A stretch of DNA of 64,000 nt from Lasiosphaeris hirsuta (Eukaryota; Ascomycota; Sordariomycetes; Sordariales; Lasiosphaeriaceae). The notes below the pieces were generated by a model. The model was not told where the DNA came from. It worked only from the letters and a program-made list of their open reading frames with translations, and searched no databases. Position 1 is the first letter of the stretch. The number at the start of each line of letters is the position of its first letter. Positions 57,770-64,000 of the stretch are shown in pieces. Position numbers and translations under genes: made by a program. Where the stretch lies: NCBI GenBank assembly GCA_030549175.1, contig JAUKUA010000004.1:5146001-5210000 (forward strand), written 5' to 3'.

Positions 57770-58888
57770 ATGGACACGCCCTCGGCCCGCCCGCGACAAG
57801 CGGTGCACCACTTCTCGCTGCAGTACCTGCTCGTGGTGCCCATCCTGCTCGCCCTGCTAACGGGCTACATCCTCTTCCTGCACGGCGACACCGACATCTA
57901 CATGCTGTGGTCGCAGTGCCACGCGCGGTCGCGCATCCCGTGGCTCTCGCACATCCCATTGCTCGGCACGCCGTCGTGCTTCCTCGTCAGCTTCTTCCAG
58001 GAGGCGCTGGCGGGCCACCGCGCAGCGGGGATCATGGCCGTCGTCCTGTCCTTCGTCGGTGGCCTGCTAACCATCAGCACGGTGGAGGCGGCGCGCATCT
58101 GCAACTCGCCGTCGGTGCTGATCGCGTACCCGACGGGAGCCTGGCTAGCCTTCAACCTGGTCGGCGGCGCCATCGTGTGGGAGCTGGTCATCATTCCGGC
58201 CTTCTTCCACCGCAGCCGGGCCATCATTGCGGCGCGCGAAACCTCATCACCATCGCCGACCGCCGGCCCGTCCGACCCCAACTTCGGCGAGTCCATGCGC
58301 CACCTGACGCAGATCGCCGAGACGGTTGCCATCCCGGCCGCCGTCGCCCTCGGCTACTTCGTCCCCTCGCTGCTGATCCTGCTCCTCGACTCGCCCGCCT
58401 CCATCGTCGTCTGGCTCTTCTTCCCCGTCTGGGTCTCCCTGATCCGCCAGGGCCTGCGCCGCGCCGTGCTCGCCCTCAAGCGCCACTGGCACGGCACCTT
58501 CCACCTGGAGAGCAACAAGGCCGCGCTGATTGGCATGTACGCGGTCCCGATCCTCTGCTCGGTGCTATCGCAAGGCCTGCTCATCTGGAGCCTGACGCAG
58601 CGCGACGACCGCAAGGAGATGACGCGCGCGACGACCAAGTTTATCGTGATCGACGTCTTCTTCATCGGGCTGACGGTGCTGTACTGGGTGCTGGTGGAGG
58701 CCGGGTGGCGCGTGACGGCCGTCATGGTCGGGGCGGCCGTGGTGTTGGGGCCGGGCGCGGGCGTGTGCATCGGCTGGATCTACCGCGAGAGTACGGTGGA
58801 TCCAGATCGGAGCGTGACGGTGGTGGCCGTGGGGGGCCGGTCGAGCGGTGAGGCCACTCCGTCCGAGGAGACGCCACTGCTGCGCTGA
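57770..58888 (+). CDS. Polytopic membrane protein, about eight helices
   Basis: Single exon, 372 aa, ATG preceded by AATA. Hydrophobic spans lie near 19-37, 84-105, 122-146, 184-205, 209-226, 249-273, 286-307 and 310-333, giving about eight membrane helices. The loops between the third and fourth spans and after the sixth are charged. The C-terminal tail ends EETPLLR, an acidic dileucine signal of the type used for endosomal or vacuolar sorting. No catalytic motif was recognised. Similar small polytopic proteins occur in fungal secondary-metabolite loci as cyclase-like or transport-like accessories, but that is weak inference. Neighbours are two zinc-cluster regulators and an SDR. Confidence 0.85.
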   Translation: MDTPSARPRQAVHHFSLQYLLVVPILLALLTGYILFLHGDTDIYMLWSQCHARSRIPWLSHIPLLGTPSCFLVSFFQEALAGHRAAGIMAVVLSFVGGLLTISTVEAARICNSPSVLIAYPTGAWLAFNLVGGAIVWELVIIPAFFHRSRAIIAARETSSPSPTAGPSDPNFGESMRHLTQIAETVAIPAAVALGYFVPSLLILLLDSPASIVVWLFFPVWVSLIRQGLRRAVLALKRHWHGTFHLESNKAALIGMYAVPILCSVLSQGLLIWSLTQRDDRKEMTRATTKFIVIDVFFIGLTVLYWVLVEAGWRVTAVMVGAAVVLGPGAGVCIGWIYRESTVDPDRSVTVVAVGGRSSGEATPSEETPLLR

Positions 58889-59428
58889 ACCCCGTCGTGT
58901 GCATTTGTGCATTTGGACTGGCATGGGATGGATGCATCAATGGAAAGCGACAAAAAGCCTGCAGATTTGCTATTCTGTGTACCTAATAATCACCGCTGTA
59001 TTTTAATGACCTCTATGAGCCAACGAGATACCAACTATTAATCATAACTCATCAGGATTCTGTTACGAGACACGTCCGCATCGAGTCATCGCCAGCGTTC
59101 AATCATCATCGTGCGCAGGTTGATCCCCCAACAGCAGCGAGGGTGTGCCCGCCGCTAATGCAGTGCGCAGATGGCGACATCGCCGCCTGAAATGGCGTCA
59201 CGAGCCACTGTGCCCATTAAAACTAATTCCCCTCCCCGCCGACCCCTACGGCGCTTCAACCTGCTAGAAAATTACTGATGGACGCCAAATGCTGACTCTT
59301 ATTCCCGGCATGCTGAATTCTTGTTTGCAATTTTCCAACACTCCCAGTCGTGTATGCTCTGAGGAATGAAATAAAATAAATGCGAAAGAAAAAAAAAAAA
59401 ATCTGCGAAAGAGCAAAAGGAAATGGGA
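58889..59428. other. Convergent 3' spacer
   Basis: AT-rich 3' flank between the membrane protein and the double-cluster regulator. No gene. Confidence 0.45.
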
Positions 59429-61752
59429 TCAGTTGGCACCCCCACCCGGGGGGAAATTCCCCATGTTCAACCAGTCGACCGAGAAGTTCGCCCACGCATC
59501 TGTCGCAAACATCTCGGGCCCAAAGCTGAAGCCGTCGATGGCTTCCTCAAACGCGTTGCTCCCGCTCGTCCCCGCGCTTACGTTTGAAGGAGCCACCGGG
59601 GCAACGCCCGCCATATCCGCTGACAAGTCTAGCGCATCCATCGACATGCTTGGCATCCCGTGTCCAGCAATCTGAGAAGAGGAAGGAATTGACCCAATAC
59701 CGCCGGGCGGAAGGATGCTCGATCCCTCGCTGCCATGCATGGCACCTGGCACAGCACCGGAGGGATCCGACGCACTGACCAGTTGGAGGCCTTGGGCAAT
59801 GAGTTTTTCGATATCGGCTTGCTAAATGGATTGTCAATATGGGCACAATACCCTTGGCAGGTCAGGTCACTTACGATACTGACACAAGCCGCCCCAGCCG
59901 TCGTCTGCCGAGCAGCCCTCAGGCAAACCGCGGCAAGCTCTTGCACGCCTTCGGCAAAGAAGCCCATCTCACCGCCGGCCGTCTGCAGGCCATGGTATAG
60001 CATTCTCGCGCATTGCAGCGCGCAGCCAGGCAAATCGATATCGGTGACAGGCGCACTGCTGCTCAGCGATAGCACCTGAGCAAACATGTCAGCCATCGCC
60101 CTCGCGTGCTCGTAGCACCGCTGGCGGCTCTGTGCCACAAACTGCGGGTCCAGCTGTGCGAGGGCGACCGGCGGGAGCGCTTCTTTGAGGCCGGCGAGAA
60201 AGACCCGGTAAAGGTCGATGTGGCACTGCCTCCACCAAACATGCGTCATCACAAAGATACCGAGTCGAGGAGAGTACGTCCGAAGGCGCAAATTCCCTTC
60301 GGACCAGCGAAACGACAAAGGTAGTCTGGACTCGAAGGCTTGGAGCTCTGCGGCAAGTGTTGCGCACTGTATCGGCAGCGCGGCCAACTCTTCAGCTGAG
60401 GGTACCGTGGTCGCCTTCGTGGTGCACTGGAGGACCCTGGAACGCATCCAGTGGATGCGTACATGGAGCGCCATGAAGCCGACCATGTCGGGCAGCGGAG
60501 GCACAGTACCGTCGGGTCCGGGAGAGGGTGGCAGCAGCGGCTCGGTGACTTCTGGCAGATCAAACTCAAAGTGACGTTCGTTGCAGGGAAGCTGGATCCG
60601 AATTTGGCGCTCGGCATCGGCCCAGAGAGCAAAGTCCGGCTGGCCGCCGGCGAGTGCCGAGTCGGTCATATATATGGACCACATCAGCCGACGGCGCGAC
60701 TCCCGGGCTAGAAAGCACAGGTTCGGGTTTTCTTGGTTCAGACGCAGCGCCGTGGCGAAGCGGCTGGCGATGGCATGCAGCATAAAGGCACTCGAAAACC
60801 GCTTGGAGAGGATGCGATACTTGACGACAATGACGAGCGCCTGGAGCCGGAGGATGGAGGGTCTCTCGAGCTCCGCCAAGCACAAAGATGCGGCCTCGTC
60901 GATGCACTTCTCCCCGTATTCTTCTGTGCCCGGGCCGAGATCGGCTAGCAAAGATGTAATGCCGATCAGCGCGAGAAGGAGGGAGCGATCAAGCGATCCA
61001 GCATGGTATCGTTCCATGAGCGAGGCGCGATGCATAAACGAGAACATGGGGATGTGATGGACATGGCTGAAGAACTCGTCAAAGGCTCGCAGGGCAAGGG
61101 ACTCTTCGGGTTCCGGCATCTCGAGGGTTCCCCCGGTGGGGCTGGACGTGCTGTTTGTGAAGGGACCCTGATCATATCCAGCCCCCAGGTCGGACTCGTC
61201 GCGCATCACCACATCAGTCGAGCCGCCAGCGGCGCCACCCGCAGCGGTGTTGGGCAGTGGCAGAGACCGTTTGCCGGGGCGATACAGACACTCGAGGCCG
61301 TGCAGCTGGCAGCGGTCGCACTTGGGCATGGATCCGCTGCACCGGGCCTTCTTGGCATGGCAGTTCAAACAGGCCTGTCGGGCGCGGCGGCGCGGCACGG
61401 CGATGGCGTTGGGCATGTGGGTCTCAACCTGGACGACCTCGACGCCGACACTCTCGTCGTACGAGCAGGCAAAGCCGAGGCGCTCGCAATTGGTGCAGAT
61501 GGCGCGGCGGCCATCGCATCGGACCTTGCGCGCGCGACATGTCACGCACGTGCCGGCTGTCCGCTTCTGGGGTCGGGGCGAGGCGCTCATGAGCAGTGGG
61601 ATATGTTGGGACGAGGATCGGGCGTGGTGTTTGGGGGGTCGGGATCGGGGTCGCGTCGGATCCGGGATGGCGCCGTCATCGACTCCGGTTATCGGCTGTC
61701 GTCGACCATGGATGGCAGGCGAGCGGGGCGGTCGGGGCGAGGAACTCGACAC
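59429..61752 (-). CDS. Transcription factor with two tandem Zn(II)2Cys6 clusters
   Basis: Exons 61752-59875 and 59821-59429, giving 756 aa from the first ATG; an in-frame ATG at 61590 (MSASPRPQKRT) is an alternative start and keeps both clusters. Cluster 1 uses Cys 69, 72, 79, 86, 89 and 96; cluster 2 uses Cys 128, 131, 138, 145, 148 and 155. Both have the canonical x2-x6-x6-x2-x6 spacing and basic RxRKVRC / HAKKARC signatures. The fungal-specific regulatory domain starts at FDEFFSHVHHIPMFSFMHRASLMERY and continues through AIASRFATALRLNQENP and RRRLMWSIYMTDSALAGG. The second exon is Ser/Gly/Pro/Met-rich, acidic-hydrophobic near its end (FATDAWANFSVDWLNMG), and could be an activation domain. 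Paired clusters are unusual, as most members have one. Confidence 0.9.
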
Positions 61753-63471
61753 GAACGCAGCCTAGTGCGACCGAGGTTGGCGACGGTTTTCGGTGTGTGG
61801 GTGGGATCGGGCTCGAAAAGTGTGCAAACCATGATGGGACGGCAAAGAGTCAGGTGTGCCCAAGACAACCACACAACCAAGGAACCAAAGGCAATCGAGG
61901 CCGGCTTTAGTTGGCTAGGTCAATTCAGCTCAGTGGTGGGTTCAGTGGGCTTAACCGACACAGTGGACACTTGTGGGTTCGGGTCGCCGCTTTGCTGCAA
62001 TTGAAGGGGAGCAAACACGTTGAAAAACTAGAAGCAAATAGGCCAAATGGTTGGGTCCAAGGAAGCACCGTGGGGATGGAGATCTCCGCTTTGCCCCGCC
62101 ATTCCGTGAAGAAAACCCACAGGCCTCCACACGCTTGGGCAGTTGCCTCTTCCGCGCCCAGACCTTCCAGACCGCAGTTGCGAGTTGGCTCCCAAATTAC
62201 TTTACCTTCTGATTATGTTGCCTCCCAGCCGCTATTTCCCAATGCGAGACTGCTCGCCCAAAGCTGTTGGTTCAATAGGGGAAGGGGCAGAGCTCGATGT
62301 GGACCTGCAGTCAAATTCTGTTTGCCACCGCTGGGCAGTGGCGTGATCTTTTCAGCTGAGTCACAGCAATCAACCCTAACCCTAGGGAAAGTCGTCAGAG
62401 GTTGCCCAGAATGTCATGAAGCAGGAACGAGCTATCACTGAATCCGAAAACGAGAACCATCAACGAAAAAGAATACAATGCAACCTCTGGTCATTTTTCA
62501 ACGTGGGGCTTCAAAGCTGTAAGTAGGTATGAGAAGGATGCCTCCATGTGGACCTGGGAAAGGCCCCTCAAGTGTCAGAAAAGCCCCTTCAAGGTGGTAA
62601 GGCCTTGTGAAATACCACAAAGGCATTTCCGGAGCTGCAAGATCTCCGTTTGGGTCTTTAAGGAAGTTATGTGCTAAAAACAAACCAAGATTGGATTTTA
62701 GAAGATTGAGACGAAGGAAGTTCAGGGGAAAAGGGGCAAGCAGCCGAAAAGGGGTGATCAAAGTGCTCTCGTGTAGCGGAGTTTCGCAGCTACATCTGGT
62801 TGGCCCGGGCTTGAAGCAGAAATTTTTGAACTAGAGGCTCTTTCAGGCCGGACTTGAATCGTTGTTAACCTAGAAACTTCTTGGAAGTCACAATTCAACA
62901 CTGGTTTCTTTGCTAGCATGTGGCCTTTGGGAGAAGGTCCCAAGGGGATATTGAAGGCCGGGAAAGGCTTTCGAGCAGCAGAAACAGTAATTTTTCACAT
63001 TGAAAAAGGCATAATCGATATCTTACAAGGCCTTTTATTGTATGCGAAAGCTCTTTTGGGGCTTCAACGGGCTCACCTTCTGCAAGTGTTACGCGCTAAC
63101 AAACAACCCAGGGTTGGATGATTGTACACTTACACTCCTCAATCTCACAGAACCTGGGGGCTATTCCGATCAAGCCTGCCATTGTGCCAGGTCTAGCACT
63201 TTTGGGAAGGCTCCAAGACGCTCCTCCCTTCAACCGCAGTCATGTTCCCATCCAGAAGGACTAGAATTGAGACAATTTCTGTTTTCCAGAACCCACTGAA
63301 GTGCATGCATTTTGCTATAGAGCATCCAAGCACCAGCTCATTGCTCCACATCCTGCATATGTATCCACGCTCGCTCCGAGTCTCCTACCAGTGTTGCAAC
63401 CCGACGCAGACATAATCGGCATTGGCAGGATTCCCAGCAGTCCAGTGTCTTTGCAGATTCAATTCGACAAA
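61753..63471. other. Spacer
   Basis: About 1.7 kb without a supported gene. A telomere-like CAACCCTAACCCTAGGG lies at 62371-62387. AGGCC(T/C)-containing, GGGAA-rich sequence at 62500-63060 looks weakly repetitive. Confidence 0.4.
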
Positions 63472-64000
63472 ATGACGTTCCTCGAGCCGTTGCCGGTATG
63501 TTGTTGCTCGGCTCTCTCCCAATATGAATCCTCGGGATGTTTAACACAACACTGACCCTATTTCCTATCTTCCAGCATTTCTTTCGCAACTACCCGCCAT
63601 ACCCGCCCAGTCATTCACCCAGCGGTCCGCCCAGAGGTGTTTACATCCCCGGCGCGGCCTTTCAAGTTCCCATCCCCGGAGCGGTCGCTCGAGTTCCCAT
63701 CCGAGTCCCCCACGGACCAGCTATCCCGACGACGCTCACCCCACTCTTCGGCACCACCCTGAGCGAGCGGATTTTAGGCATCCCTTACCATGGCCTTTCC
63801 GGGTTTTTGACCCTCCCGTCTTTCAGCTTCTGGAACTTCACCTACGGCGTCGCGGGGCTCGAGCTCGGTTACGTCGCTATCTCGAGAGCGCTCGCTGTTA
63901 CCTTGCCCTTTTCCAGTCCGCTCCGTCGCTGGCTGTACATCGACCCCGAGGGGCGATTCGGGGGTTCTCTCCGCGCGAGGGTCGTGGTATTTGGCACCCT
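63472..64000 (+). CDS. Unrecognised gene, 5' part only (runs off the window)
   Basis: Exon 1 63472-63495 (MTFLEPLP) and exon 2 from 63576 to the window end, with an 80-nt intron GTATGT...TTCCAG. The ATG has ACAAA before it. The second exon stays open for all 425 bases with balanced composition. It reads HFFRNYPPYPPSHSP, a Pro/Val/Ile-rich quasi-repeat (IPGAAFQVPIPGAVARVPIRVP), and then TLSERILGIPYHGLSGFLTL and FSFWNFTYGVAGLELGYVAI, partly hydrophobic. No family recognised; function unknown. The single-codon-scale first exon and clean splice make it more credible than a chance frame. Confidence 0.5.

Noticed and set aside
1..64000. CRISPR arrays, bacterial operons or intact transposases
   Set aside because: None seen. 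Repeats are simple or degenerate, and gene structure is fungal with introns.

Overview
The window reads as nuclear DNA of a filamentous ascomycete, most likely a Sordariomycete and perhaps Sordariales. This is inferred from the gene set, short introns (about 50-120 nt) with CTAAC-like branch points, CT-rich leaders, intron-containing tRNAs and long gene-poor spacers. No database search was possible. Exon limits come from reading splice signals and conserved protein motifs.

Layout. 0.6-2.7 kb: a TATA-driven AAA+ ATPase whose first eleven residues copy the histone H3 tail with K4 and K9 both changed to arginine; this is the most striking object here. 3.0-6.1 kb: a decayed ankyrin gene, an inverted fragment of it and a repeat-rich block, then tRNA-Asn. 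6.7-12 kb: a KEN-box protein, a long empty spacer and a chitin synthase relic. 12.5-26.4 kb is the housekeeping core: thymidylate kinase, GTP cyclohydrolase I, TAF11, a C2H2/cysteine-rich/cupin-like protein, mitochondrial bL27, LCL2 and phosphatase inhibitor-2. 27.7-33.3 kb: an alpha-glucoside-type sugar transporter and a regulator with a damaged-looking zinc cluster. 35.5-40.2 kb: inositol oxygenase and the UV-damage endonuclease UVE1, which has two in-frame starts that could give mitochondrial and nuclear forms. 41.8-46.8 kb: simple repeats, a small cysteine-rich ORF, tRNA-Pro, an NAD-dependent epimerase/reductase with an 8-nt first exon, and an eroded NACHT/STAND gene that keeps Walker B but shows no Walker A. 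48.9-51.0 kb: a BRCT-WGR-PARP gene with a GC-AG intron and an apparent one-base frameshift. 54.0-61.8 kb: an SDR lacking the YxxxK motif, a Zn2Cys6 regulator, an eight-pass membrane protein and a regulator with two complete zinc clusters; this could be a small metabolic or regulatory cluster. An unfamiliar gene with a clear intron runs off the right edge.

The genes do not form one pathway. DNA maintenance and chromatin recur (H3-mimic ATPase, TAF11, UVE1, PARP, dTMP kinase), and at least three gene relics sit in the spacers.
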